A DNA stretch of 64,000 nucleotides, taken from contig NZ_BAABWQ010000001.1 of NCBI RefSeq assembly GCF_040370365.1, positions 1 through 64,000 on the forward strand. The letters are read 5' to 3'. A program made the translations under genes and the position numbers. This DNA is from Shimia sp040370365. GTDB lineage: Bacteria > Pseudomonadota > Alphaproteobacteria > Rhodobacterales > Rhodobacteraceae. Below the pieces are notes generated by a model. The model was not told the origin of the DNA and searched no databases. It saw only the letters and a list, made by a program, of their open reading frames with translations. This document shows positions 1-7,622 of this stretch, one piece after another; position 1 is the stretch's first letter; every line of letters starts with the position of its first letter.

Positions 1-100
1 ATGCTGTGATGTGAGCGTTCTCCGCCAATTCCGCAGACGGAGCATAAGTTTTGTCAGACATGTTGGACCTCGGATGGTTCTGATTGTTGGCGAGGTTAGG

Positions 101-140
101 GGGCTGCGCCGTAAGGTCAACTCGACTTTTGGTGCAGCCC
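101..140 (-). terminator. possible hairpin downstream of livF
   Basis: A 10-bp inverted repeat (101-110 with 131-140, one mismatch, 20-base loop) lies 14 bases past the livF stop in the direction of transcription. There is no T-run after it, so it may be a weak or Rho-assisted 3' end rather than a classical terminator. Nothing else is evident in the first 153 bases. Confidence 0.25.
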
Positions 141-153
141 GCAGGAAACGGCG

Positions 154-909
154 TCAGATTGCCAGATACTCAGCGCGGAGCTCTTCGTTCTCCAGCACTT
201 CGTTGGCGGAACCGTCAAAGACCACGGAGCCGGTATCCAGGATCACCGCACGGTCCGCGAGTTCCAAAGCGCGCACAGCGTTTTGTTCCACGATGATCGT
301 TGTGATGCCCTGTTCTTTGATGATGCGCAGCGTTTTCTCAATCTCATCCACGATCACCGGCGCCAGACCTTCGTAAGGCTCATCTAGCAACAGCACTTTC
401 AGATCACGCGACAAGGCGCGGGCGATGGCGAGCATCTGTTGCTCCCCACCGGACAGCGTGACGCCTTCTTGTTTGCGGCGTTCACCAAGGCGTGGGAAAA
501 GCTCATACAGGCGTTCAATCGACCAACCGATGGGCGGTGCGATTTGGGCGAGCTGAATGTTCTCTTCCACCGTCAGGCCGGGAATGATTGAGCGGTCTTC
601 GGGCACAAGGCCAATGCCTGCGCCCGCCGCCTCATAGCTTTTCATCAGATGTAGAGGTTGGTGATCCAGCCAGATCTCCCCATGGGTGACCTGTGGATTG
701 TTCATCCGCGCGATGGAGCGCAACGTCGAGGTTTTGCCCGCGCCGTTTCGGCCCAGAAGGGCGAGAATTTCGCCTTCGTGCACATTGAAGCTGATGTTTT
801 GAACGATGTAGCTTTCGCCGTAGTAGCTTTCCATATTCCAGATGGACAGGTAGGCGGGGGCGGTTTCGGCCATGTTATGGCCTTTGGAGAAGTCGGGTTT
901 GACGTTCAT
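154..909 (-). CDS. livF: ABC transporter ATP-binding protein, LivF type
   Basis: This is the second ATPase of a branched-chain amino acid/amide (HAAT) importer, a 251-aa cytoplasmic protein that powers uptake with LivG. Visible motifs are Walker A GRNGAGKTS, signature LSGGEQQ, Walker B VLLLDEPYEGLAP and an H-loop region reading TTIIVEQN, the usual LivF variant in which the switch His is replaced. It is last in a five-gene minus-strand operon, 12 bp after livG. AAGGGA lies 8 bases before the chosen ATG; a second ATG 12 codons in also has an AAAGG in front, so the N-terminus is uncertain by 12 residues. The substrate cannot be read from the ATPase. Confidence 0.93.
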   Translation of the reverse strand: MNVKPDFSKGHNMAETAPAYLSIWNMESYYGESYIVQNISFNVHEGEILALLGRNGAGKTSTLRSIARMNNPQVTHGEIWLDHQPLHLMKSYEAAGAGIGLVPEDRSIIPGLTVEENIQLAQIAPPIGWSIERLYELFPRLGERRKQEGVTLSGGEQQMLAIARALSRDLKVLLLDEPYEGLAPVIVDEIEKTLRIIKEQGITTIIVEQNAVRALELADRAVILDTGSVVFDGSANEVLENEELRAEYLAI

Positions 910-921
910 GTGTCCAGTCCC

Positions 922-1683
922 TTATGCGGCAGTGGTCTCGCCGAGGTACGCTTCGCGCACTTTCGGGTGACCTTTGATGTTTTCAGGATTGTCTTCGACC
1001 AGCGGCGTGCCCTGTGCCAGCACGGTGATGCGCTCAGCCAATGAGAAAACCACATGCATGTCGTGCTCGATGATGGCGATGGTGATGTCGCGCTCATCAG
1101 AGATTTGCTTAAGCAGGTCGATCGTGTTGTTGGTATCCGCGCGGGCCATACCGGCCGTAGGTTCATCCAACAGCAACAGGCGCGGCTCTTGTGCCAGACA
1201 CATGCCGATTTCCAGACGCCGTTTGTCCCCACGTGACATGGAGGCCGCGTGCATGTGGCGTTTGTCCGCCATGTTCATGTCCACCAGCATGGCTTCGGCT
1301 TTTTCCACCACATCGTTTTCGCTAAACATGTTGGCGATGGCGTGCATTCGGAAAGCACCGTCGCGTTTGGCGAAACAGGGGATCATCATGTTTTCCATAA
1401 CGGTCAGGTCACCGAAGATCTCCGGTGTTTGGAACACGCGGGAAATACCCATCTGGTTGATCTCATGTGGCGAGCGGCCCAGCACAGATTGACCGTCAAA
1501 CATGACAGATCCCGTGTCTGGAATGAGCTTGCCCACGAGGCAATTGAGAAGGGTGGATTTCCCGGCCCCATTGGGGCCGATGATTGCGTGTACACTGTTT
1601 TCTTTGACGGAGAGGTTCACATCACCGAGGGCCTGAAGGCCACCGAACCGCTTGCCTACGTCTTTGACTTCGAGAATTCCCAT
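922..1683 (-). CDS. livG: ABC transporter ATP-binding protein, LivG type
   Basis: This is the first ATPase of the same importer, 253 aa. Walker A GPNGAGKST is near residue 38, Walker B LLLLDEPTAGMA follows, and the H-loop is IIEHDMHVVFSLAERI, typical of LivG. The ABC signature reads MSRGDKRRLEI, which departs from the usual LSGGQ/SYGEQ form of the family and may slow or alter ATP turnover (inference). AAGGAG lies 7 bases before the ATG. The gene is 12 bp downstream of livM and 12 bp upstream of livF, so the three are almost certainly co-transcribed. Confidence 0.93.
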   Translation of the reverse strand: MGILEVKDVGKRFGGLQALGDVNLSVKENSVHAIIGPNGAGKSTLLNCLVGKLIPDTGSVMFDGQSVLGRSPHEINQMGISRVFQTPEIFGDLTVMENMMIPCFAKRDGAFRMHAIANMFSENDVVEKAEAMLVDMNMADKRHMHAASMSRGDKRRLEIGMCLAQEPRLLLLDEPTAGMARADTNNTIDLLKQISDERDITIAIIEHDMHVVFSLAERITVLAQGTPLVEDNPENIKGHPKVREAYLGETTAA

Positions 1684-1695
1684 CTTTCAGTCTCC

Positions 1696-2898
1696 TTATT
1701 CTGCGGGTTCGGTTGAGGCTTTGGGTGTGTCGTCATCTGCGGCTTTTTTCTTGCCACCAATCAGGCGCCACAAACGTTGGCCACCTTCGACCAGACCACC
1801 GGGCAGGAAGATCACAACAAGCATGAAGAGAATGCCGAGTGTCAGGTGCCAGCCCTTGCCGATGAAGGGGTAGATCAGCGTGATCACAAACTCTTCGAGC
1901 CCATCCGGAAGGAAAGCGAACCACTCATGCAAAACATCTTTGTTGATCTTGGAGAGGATGTTTTCCATGTATTTGATTGCGCCTGCGCCCAGAACCGGAC
2001 CGATCAATGTGCCAACACCGCCAAGGATGGTCATCAAAACCACCTCGCCCGAAGCTGTCCAGAACATCCGCTCTGGCCCCACTTGGGTGTCCATTGCCAC
2101 CAGCAGACCGCCAGCGAGGCCAGCATACATGCCAGAGATCACAAAGGCTGCAAGTGTGTGTGGACGTGGATTCAGACCAGTGTAGGACATGCGGGTCTGG
2201 TTGGATTTGATGGCGCGCAGCATCATGCCAAAAGGCGAGCGGAAGATGCGGATCGCGAGATAGAAGCTCAGGATCATGGCAATCGCGGCGATGTAGTAAC
2301 CCGCGTTAAACGTGAAGAGCCAATCCCCAACGCTTAACTCTAAGCTGGCGCGCATATCCATACCAAACAGATTGGCGCGGCCAATTTCACCTTCTGCCAC
2401 AGTTGAGAAGAGTGGATTGTCGGTGGATTTGATCTGCAGCCCTGTTTCACCACCCGTAATTGGTGTCAAAACTGAGTAGGCCAGCGAATAAGACATCATC
2501 GCAAAGGCCAGTGTCAGGATCGAGAAATAGATGCCTGAGCGCCGCAGTGAGATGAAACCCACCGCCACTGCGAAGATACCAGAGACGATCACACCCATGA
2601 TGATAGCGGGGATCACGTTAAGCGAGACCAGTTTCATCATCCAGATGGCGCCGTATGAACCCACACCCAGAAAGGCGGCGTGCCCAAAGCTGAGGTAGCC
2701 GGTGAGGCCAAACAGGATGTTAAAGCCGATGGCAAAGATGCCAAAGATCACAAACCGCTGCATGAGATCTGGGTAGCCCGCATTGAACTGGGCCATCCCG
2801 GAGCTTTCGGGGAATGGGTTGAGGATGAAGGGGGCCAGAAGGGTTAATCCGGCTACGACCAGCAGGAGCTGGAAATCTTTCTTTTCGAGACCGAGCAT
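1696..2898 (-). CDS. livM: branched-chain amino acid type ABC permease, LivM type
   Basis: This is an inner-membrane permease subunit of 400 aa, with about 9-10 hydrophobic segments and the LivM hallmark GLTGYLSFGHAAFLGVGSYGA near residues 60-80. A central soluble stretch (GGETGLQIKSTDNPLFSTVAEGEIGRANLF) forms a larger periplasmic loop than in E. coli LivM. The C-terminus (KKKAADDDTPKASTEPAE) is a polar tail. It lies 3 bp after livH and 12 bp before livG. Family knowledge: LivM pairs with LivH to form the translocation pore; the substrate is set mainly by LivK. Confidence 0.92.
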   Translation of the reverse strand: MLGLEKKDFQLLLVVAGLTLLAPFILNPFPESSGMAQFNAGYPDLMQRFVIFGIFAIGFNILFGLTGYLSFGHAAFLGVGSYGAIWMMKLVSLNVIPAIIMGVIVSGIFAVAVGFISLRRSGIYFSILTLAFAMMSYSLAYSVLTPITGGETGLQIKSTDNPLFSTVAEGEIGRANLFGMDMRASLELSVGDWLFTFNAGYYIAAIAMILSFYLAIRIFRSPFGMMLRAIKSNQTRMSYTGLNPRPHTLAAFVISGMYAGLAGGLLVAMDTQVGPERMFWTASGEVVLMTILGGVGTLIGPVLGAGAIKYMENILSKINKDVLHEWFAFLPDGLEEFVITLIYPFIGKGWHLTLGILFMLVVIFLPGGLVEGGQRLWRLIGGKKKAADDDTPKASTEPAE

Positions 2899-2901
2899 AA
2901 C

Positions 2902-3933
2902 TTAGTCCTCCATGACGCCCTTGCGGCCCATAAGGCCCCGAGGACGAGTCAGTAGAATGATGATTGCGACAAGGTAGATGATGATCTGGTTCAGACCCGG
3001 AAGGATCTCCAGTACCTGACGCATGGATGCGACGCTCTCAAGAATGCCGAGCATGAAGCCTGCGAGGACAGCGCCGGGCAAGGAGCCCATACCGCCCACA
3101 ACAACCACCACAAAGCTCAGCACAAGGAAGTCCATGCCCATATGGTAGTTCGGCGAATTGATTGGCGTATACATGACACCGGCAAGGCCTGCGACGGCTG
3201 CGGCGAGGCCAAACATGATGGTAAAGCGGCGGTCGATGTTGATGCCCAAGAGACCCACGGTTTCGCGGTCTGCCATACCGGCACGTACAACCATGCCAAA
3301 GGTGGTGAATTGCAAGAAGGCGAAAACCGCACCGATGATCACAGCGGCAAACATGAAGTAGATGATGCGCCAGTAAGGGTAGATGATCAGGTTTGGATCA
3401 AAACCAAGTGCTGCGCCAAAGTCAAAGGAGCCTGTGAAGGCCTCTGGAGCAGGGGTTGGGATCGGGTTGGCACCATAGAAGTACTTGATGACTTCCTGAA
3501 GCACGATGGCCAAGCCAAAGGTCACAAGGATTTGGTCCGCATGTGGCCGCGCGTAGAAGTGTTTGATCAGGCCACGTTCCATGATGAAGCCAACGGCCAT
3601 CATAATCGGAATAGCGAACAGAATCGACAGCGGGACGGCCCAGTCGATGATAACGTCACCTGTTGTTTGTCCAAATATATCATAGATATACGGCACATCG
3701 ACCTTCAGCGGGTTGCCGAGAAAGTCTGTTTTTGTGTCATCAATAACAGTGTGTGACAGTGTGAGAATGCGGCTGAGTGTGACAGCGCAGAAGGCCCCGA
3801 TCATGAACAGCGCCCCATGCGCGAAATTCACGACACCCAAGGTGCCAAAGATCAAGGTCAGACCCAGAGCGATCAACGCATAGGCGGATCCCTTGTCTAG
3901 GCCATTCAGAATTTGAAGGATAATTGCTTCCAT
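2902..3933 (-). CDS. livH: branched-chain amino acid type ABC permease, LivH type
   Basis: This is the partner inner-membrane permease, 343 aa. The N-terminus (QILNGLDKGSAYALIALGLTLIFGTLGVVNFAHGALFMIGAF) is the classic LivH start, and the C-terminus (ILLTRPRGLMGRKG) is also typical. An insertion of roughly 40 residues after the second helix (HTVIDDTKTDFLGNPLKVDVPYIYDIF and on) faces the periplasm and makes the protein longer than E. coli LivH; similar loops occur in importers of this class in marine Rhodobacteraceae. It is separated from livK by a stable hairpin. Confidence 0.92.
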   Translation of the reverse strand: MEAIILQILNGLDKGSAYALIALGLTLIFGTLGVVNFAHGALFMIGAFCAVTLSRILTLSHTVIDDTKTDFLGNPLKVDVPYIYDIFGQTTGDVIIDWAVPLSILFAIPIMMAVGFIMERGLIKHFYARPHADQILVTFGLAIVLQEVIKYFYGANPIPTPAPEAFTGSFDFGAALGFDPNLIIYPYWRIIYFMFAAVIIGAVFAFLQFTTFGMVVRAGMADRETVGLLGINIDRRFTIMFGLAAAVAGLAGVMYTPINSPNYHMGMDFLVLSFVVVVVGGMGSLPGAVLAGFMLGILESVASMRQVLEILPGLNQIIIYLVAIIILLTRPRGLMGRKGVMED

Positions 3934-3978
3934 CGGTCCGTCCCTATGGTTGTCCGAAGACGCCGGTTCGGCGTAAGG

Positions 3979-4000
3979 GGGCGGGCATCACTGCCCGCCC
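3979..4000 (-). promoter_or_regulatory. GC-rich intercistronic hairpin between livK and livH
   Basis: A perfect 9-bp stem (GGGCGGGCA paired with TGCCCGCCC) with a 4-base loop lies 25 bases past the livK stop. No T-run follows in the transcribed direction, so it is more likely a 3' stabiliser or partial terminator that leaves livK mRNA in excess over the permease genes, as is common in ABC operons with a leading binding-protein gene. The role is inferred. Confidence 0.55.
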
Positions 4001-4024
4001 GAATAAGCGTTTAAGCGTCGTAGC

Positions 4025-5377
4025 TTATGCGCCGTTGTTGCAGGTACCCAGAGTGGCAGCAGCGCCGCCCATCTGTGGGTGATCAGGTGCGTAAGTCACC
4101 TGCTCAGCCGGGGTCACTTCAACGATTTCCAGAAGGTCGAACTCAGAAGCTGGGTTCTCTTTACCCTTCACAACCAGAACGTCTTTGAAGCACTGGTGAT
4201 CGGCGCCACGGTACAGTGTTTTACCGTTGCCAAGACCATCAAACGAATAGTCCTCAAGCGCTTCAGCAACCGCGCAAGGCGCAAAGGAGCCCGCACGCTG
4301 ACATGCGTCCGCATACAGCAGGGTTTGCACGTATGTGGTGTGCGCCGCCTGGGATGGTGGGAAGCCGTATTTGGTGCCGAAGGATTTAACGAAAGCTTTG
4401 GAGCCTTCATCCTGCAGGGACCAGTGCCAGTTGGTGGAACCAAAGATGCCCTTCACGTTGGCGCCTGCACCTTTCGCCATCAGGCGAGAGTAGAGCGGAA
4501 CAATGATTTGGAAGTCTTTGCCGTTTACTTGCTTGTCACGCAGGCCAAACTGAACAGCGTTGGTCAACGAGTTCACCATGTTGCCGCCGTAGTGGTTCAG
4601 AACCAGTGTGTCGGCGCCGGACTGCAGAACAGGCGCGATGTAGGAGGAGAAGTCAGTCTGTGTCAGCGGTGTTTTCACAGCTGCAACAGTTTCCCAACCC
4701 ATGGCTTCGGTAGAGGCTTTCACTGCTTCTTCTGTGGTGTAACCCCAGTTGTAGTCAGCGGTCAGGTGGTACGCCTTACGGTCGGTGCCGTAGTTCGCTG
4801 CCAGAACCGGCGCCAGTGCGGCACCAGACATGTAGGAGTTGAAGAAGTGACGGAAACCATTGGCTTTGCGATCTTTACCAGTGGTGTCGTTGGAGTGTGT
4901 CAGGCCAGCCATGAAGATCACGCCTGCTTCTTGACACAGAGCCTGAACAGCCACAGCCACACCAGAGGACGAGCCGCCGGTGATCATGATGGCGCCGTCT
5001 TTTTCGATCATCGACTTCGCAGAGGCGCGAGCCGCGTCAGATTTGGTCTGCGTGTCGCCAGTAACGAACTCAACCTTTTTGCCAAGGATGCCGTTGCCTT
5101 GCAGCTCTTTGGAGCTGAAAGTGTTCATCATGCCGCCGTCGCCGCCACCGTTCAGGTGCTCGACTGCCAGAGTGTAGGCGCGCAGTTCGTCGGCGCCCTC
5201 ATCTGCGTAAGGACCGGTTTGTGGTACGTTGAAACCCAACGTTACCGAGCTGCCGGTTGGCTCGTTTGTGTATGCGTGTGCGGACTGAGCCGTAAAGATG
5301 GTCGGCAAAGCCAGACCAGCACCCGTGACGGCACTGGTCTTGAGTAAGCCACGACGTGTGAAGTTGCTTTTGGACAT
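4025..5377 (-). CDS. livK: Tat-exported periplasmic substrate-binding protein of the liv-type importer
   Basis: This is a type I periplasmic binding protein of 450 aa that captures the solute for LivHMGF. The N-terminus SNFTRRGLLKTSAVTGAG is a twin-arginine signal with cleavage probable after AQSAHA, so it is exported folded. The mature part has the Peripla_BP_6 layout, starting LGFNVPQTGPYADEGADELRAYTLAVE. It is much longer than E. coli LivJ/LivK (about 370 aa) and has Cys pairs near the C-terminus. It is first in the operon. The ligand could be a branched-chain amino acid, an amide or another small organic; the sequence does not decide. An ATG start with a GGGAGG-like stretch just upstream is used. 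Confidence 0.9.
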   Translation of the reverse strand: MSKSNFTRRGLLKTSAVTGAGLALPTIFTAQSAHAYTNEPTGSSVTLGFNVPQTGPYADEGADELRAYTLAVEHLNGGGDGGMMNTFSSKELQGNGILGKKVEFVTGDTQTKSDAARASAKSMIEKDGAIMITGGSSSGVAVAVQALCQEAGVIFMAGLTHSNDTTGKDRKANGFRHFFNSYMSGAALAPVLAANYGTDRKAYHLTADYNWGYTTEEAVKASTEAMGWETVAAVKTPLTQTDFSSYIAPVLQSGADTLVLNHYGGNMVNSLTNAVQFGLRDKQVNGKDFQIIVPLYSRLMAKGAGANVKGIFGSTNWHWSLQDEGSKAFVKSFGTKYGFPPSQAAHTTYVQTLLYADACQRAGSFAPCAVAEALEDYSFDGLGNGKTLYRGADHQCFKDVLVVKGKENPASEFDLLEIVEVTPAEQVTYAPDHPQMGGAAATLGTCNNGA

Positions 5378-5459
5378 GTAATCCTCCCGTTATGTCATTT
5401 GTGGCTCGGGCTCCTCTTCCCGCCCCACAGGCACATTTGTGCAAGGTCATTATCGCGGG

Positions 5460-5481
5460 TTGTACGAAAATTTCGCAACAA
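5460..5481. promoter_or_regulatory. dyad-symmetric candidate operator between livK and the XRE regulator
   Basis: The 213-bp divergent intergenic region contains an 11-bp odd palindrome CGAAAATTTCG (5465-5475) flanked by TTGT and ACAA. Close by are AT-rich repeats containing TTGTAAAG (twice, near 5511 and 5541). A palindrome at this place is a natural operator for the divergent regulator, but no binding motif is proven. Confidence 0.3.
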
Positions 5482-5590
5482 CTGCTTTCAAAGACACAAT
5501 TTTTTTGTAAAGTAATTCGCACCGCTCTGCAGCATCTTGTAAAGAAATTATTCTGCGATGCAGAAAGTGGTTGAATTGGAGGGAAAGATC

Positions 5591-6892
5591 ATGCCGCAGC
5601 AGACCTTGGTGGGCACGCGAATTCGAGAGCGACGGATCATGTCTGAAATGCGTCAGGCTGAACTCGCACGGCAGGTAGGCATTTCTGGAAGTTACCTCAA
5701 CCTGATTGAACACAACCGCCGCAGAATCGGCGGTAAGCTTTTGGTGGACATCGCGCAGGCCCTTGATGTGGAGCCATCTTTGCTTAGCGAAGGCGCAGAG
5801 GCGGCCCTCTTGTCCACTTTGCGGGAAGCGTCGGCTGAAGCCAATAAGGCTGAGCCGGAAATGAAGCGCGCGGATGAGTTCGCCGGACGTTTTCCGGGCT
5901 GGGCCAGTTTGATTGCGGAGCAACATCAACGCCTCAGAAGCTTGGAACATACCGCGGCAACATTGACAGACCGATTGACCCATGACCCGCATCTGGCGAC
6001 GTCAGTCCATGAGATGCTCACCACGGTGACGGCCATTCGCTCGACCGCAGGCATTCTGGTCGACACCAAGGAGATAGAACCGGAATGGCGCAACCGTTTT
6101 CATCGCAACCTAAACGAAGACAGCCAGCGGTTGGCTGAGGGGGCGGAGCAGCTGGTGTCTTATTTGGACGACGCCGGAGATGCAGGTGCAGGGATGACGC
6201 TGCCCTTGGAAGAAGTGGAGGCCATGCTGAATGCACATGGGTTCCGATTTGATGCATTGGGTCAGGCGGATGCCGCAGAACTGCGTGCCTTTGTGGATTG
6301 CCAAGAGTTTCTGACAACCTCCGATGCGCGGGACATGGCGCTCACCGTATTGCGGCAGCTGCGTGCTGATGCGCGTATGTTGCCCATTGAACAGATACGT
6401 CCGCATTTAGAAGATAGAACGGTCGACCCCGCCGCGATTGGGACGGCCTGTGGCGTGCCATTGAGCGTGGTGCTGAGGCGGTTGGCTGCGGTTTCAGATG
6501 AGCTGTTGCCGATGCCGCTGGGATTGGTGATGTGCGATGGCGCCGGGACGCTTATGTTGCGCAAGCCAGTGGAAGGATTCGCGATTCCGAGATTTTCTGG
6601 GGCCTGTCCGAAGTGGCCTCTGTTCCAAGCATTGTCGCGGCCCATGCAGCCTCTGCGACAGACAGTCACGGTCACCGGACGAGACGCGCGTCGATTTGAT
6701 TGCTATGCCATCACGGAACCTGTGGGTGCCATACAAGTCAACGTAGCTCCGCTGTATCATAGTTATATGTTAATTGTTCCTCGGGATGAGAGCGGAGTGT
6801 CTGAAGCGGAAGTCGGGTCGACATGTCGTGTCTGCTCTATGGAAGTTTGTGACGGTCGTAGAGAACCTTCTTTGCTTGCCGTAGGGGTATAA
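5591..6892 (+). CDS. XRE-family regulator of the short-chain fatty acyl (ScfR/RamB-like) type
   Basis: This is a DNA-binding transcription factor of 433 aa. Residues about 10-65 form an XRE helix-turn-helix (RIRERRIMSEMRQAELARQVGISGSYLNLIEHNRR). The large C-terminal part matches what I know of the short-chain fatty acyl regulator family (DUF2083 type), ending in the conserved Cys-containing motif CRVCSMEVCDGRREPSLL. Family knowledge: members sense acyl-CoA status and control propionate/acetate metabolism (PccR, MccR, RamB). An upstream ATG 11 codons earlier is possible, but GGAGGG lies 8 bases before the chosen start and family members begin at this point. It is divergent from livK and upstream of a two-component set, so it may link carbon supply to uptake (inference). 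Confidence 0.85.
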   Translation: MPQQTLVGTRIRERRIMSEMRQAELARQVGISGSYLNLIEHNRRRIGGKLLVDIAQALDVEPSLLSEGAEAALLSTLREASAEANKAEPEMKRADEFAGRFPGWASLIAEQHQRLRSLEHTAATLTDRLTHDPHLATSVHEMLTTVTAIRSTAGILVDTKEIEPEWRNRFHRNLNEDSQRLAEGAEQLVSYLDDAGDAGAGMTLPLEEVEAMLNAHGFRFDALGQADAAELRAFVDCQEFLTTSDARDMALTVLRQLRADARMLPIEQIRPHLEDRTVDPAAIGTACGVPLSVVLRRLAAVSDELLPMPLGLVMCDGAGTLMLRKPVEGFAIPRFSGACPKWPLFQALSRPMQPLRQTVTVTGRDARRFDCYAITEPVGAIQVNVAPLYHSYMLIVPRDESGVSEAEVGSTCRVCSMEVCDGRREPSLLAVGV

Positions 6893-6972
6893 GGCTGGAA
6901 AATGTCTTGGCTTTTGAATGGCGCCCGCTAAGAATGTAACACCGCTTATGGACTTTCGGGGAGGGAAGCCAC

Positions 6973-7341
6973 ATGGGCAAGACTGTTCTTGTGATCGAAG
7001 ACGAGCCGAACATCATCGAAGCCATCAGTTTTATTCTATCGAGAGATGGGTGGTCTGTTGCCACTCATTCCAACGGTCATGATGCGGTTGGAGTGGTGCT
7101 TGCGGCCATGCCAGACCTTGTGATCTTGGACGTGATGCTGCCGGGCAAAACGGGATATGACATCCTGCGCGAGCTGCGCGGCGTTGACTCTACCGCCCGC
7201 TTGCCAGTGCTGATGCTGACCGCCAAAGGTCAAGTCAAGGATCGGGAAATGGCAGAACGGGCGGGGGCAAGTCGGTTTATGACCAAGCCATTTTCAAATG
7301 CAGAGGTGCTTGACGCGGTGCGCGAGCTGGTCACTGGGTGA
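6973..7341 (+). CDS. stand-alone receiver-domain response regulator
   Basis: This is a single REC domain protein of 122 aa with no output domain. It has the acidic pair EDE near the start, the phospho-acceptor Asp in LVILDVMLPGKTGYD (about residue 53), the Thr in LMLTAKGQ and the Lys in FMTKPF. GGGAGGG precedes the ATG. Its stop overlaps the GTG of the next small gene, and the kinase follows, so it is the obvious partner of that kinase. As a CheY-like protein it must pass its signal by protein contact or onward phosphotransfer; the target is not in the window. Confidence 0.92.
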   Translation: MGKTVLVIEDEPNIIEAISFILSRDGWSVATHSNGHDAVGVVLAAMPDLVILDVMLPGKTGYDILRELRGVDSTARLPVLMLTAKGQVKDREMAERAGASRFMTKPFSNAEVLDAVRELVTG

Positions 7342-7622
7342 GCGCCCGGCACACAATGCCATTTCTGCAGCGGCAAAGTTACCGCCGCAGGCGTCTTATT
7401 GATACGGTTCGCATGTTGCCGGTGGTCGGTGCGATTTTGTGGGCGGTGCCCTTATTGTGGCCCACCAAAGAAGACGTTGCCGGCAGCGCAGACAAGGCGA
7501 TCTCCACGTCGGATGCCATAATCTACATATTCTTGGTTTGGCTGGCGCTCGTCGTTCTGGGGGCCTGGCTTGCACGATTGGTGAAGCACAGCGATGCACT
7601 TGAGGAAGAAGGGGATCGCTGA
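7338..7622 (+). CDS. small two-helix membrane protein between receiver and kinase
   Basis: This is a predicted inner-membrane protein of 94 aa with a basic N-terminus (QRQSYRRRRLIDTVR) and two hydrophobic segments (about 25-42 and 60-82). The GTG start overlaps the receiver stop, and the stop overlaps the kinase start as ATGA, so translation is coupled across all three. An internal ATG at 7356 is an alternative start. The placement suggests an accessory subunit of the symporter-kinase, but I recognise no named family and function is unknown. Confidence 0.75.
   Translation: MSARHTMPFLQRQSYRRRRLIDTVRMLPVVGAILWAVPLLWPTKEDVAGSADKAISTSDAIIYIFLVWLALVVLGAWLARLVKHSDALEEEGDR

Noticed and set aside
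4079..5347. Long open frame of 422 codons antisense to livK
   Set aside because: It is the mirror frame of the substrate-binding protein, has Cys/His-rich, low-likelihood composition and no ribosome site; livK has clear family motifs.
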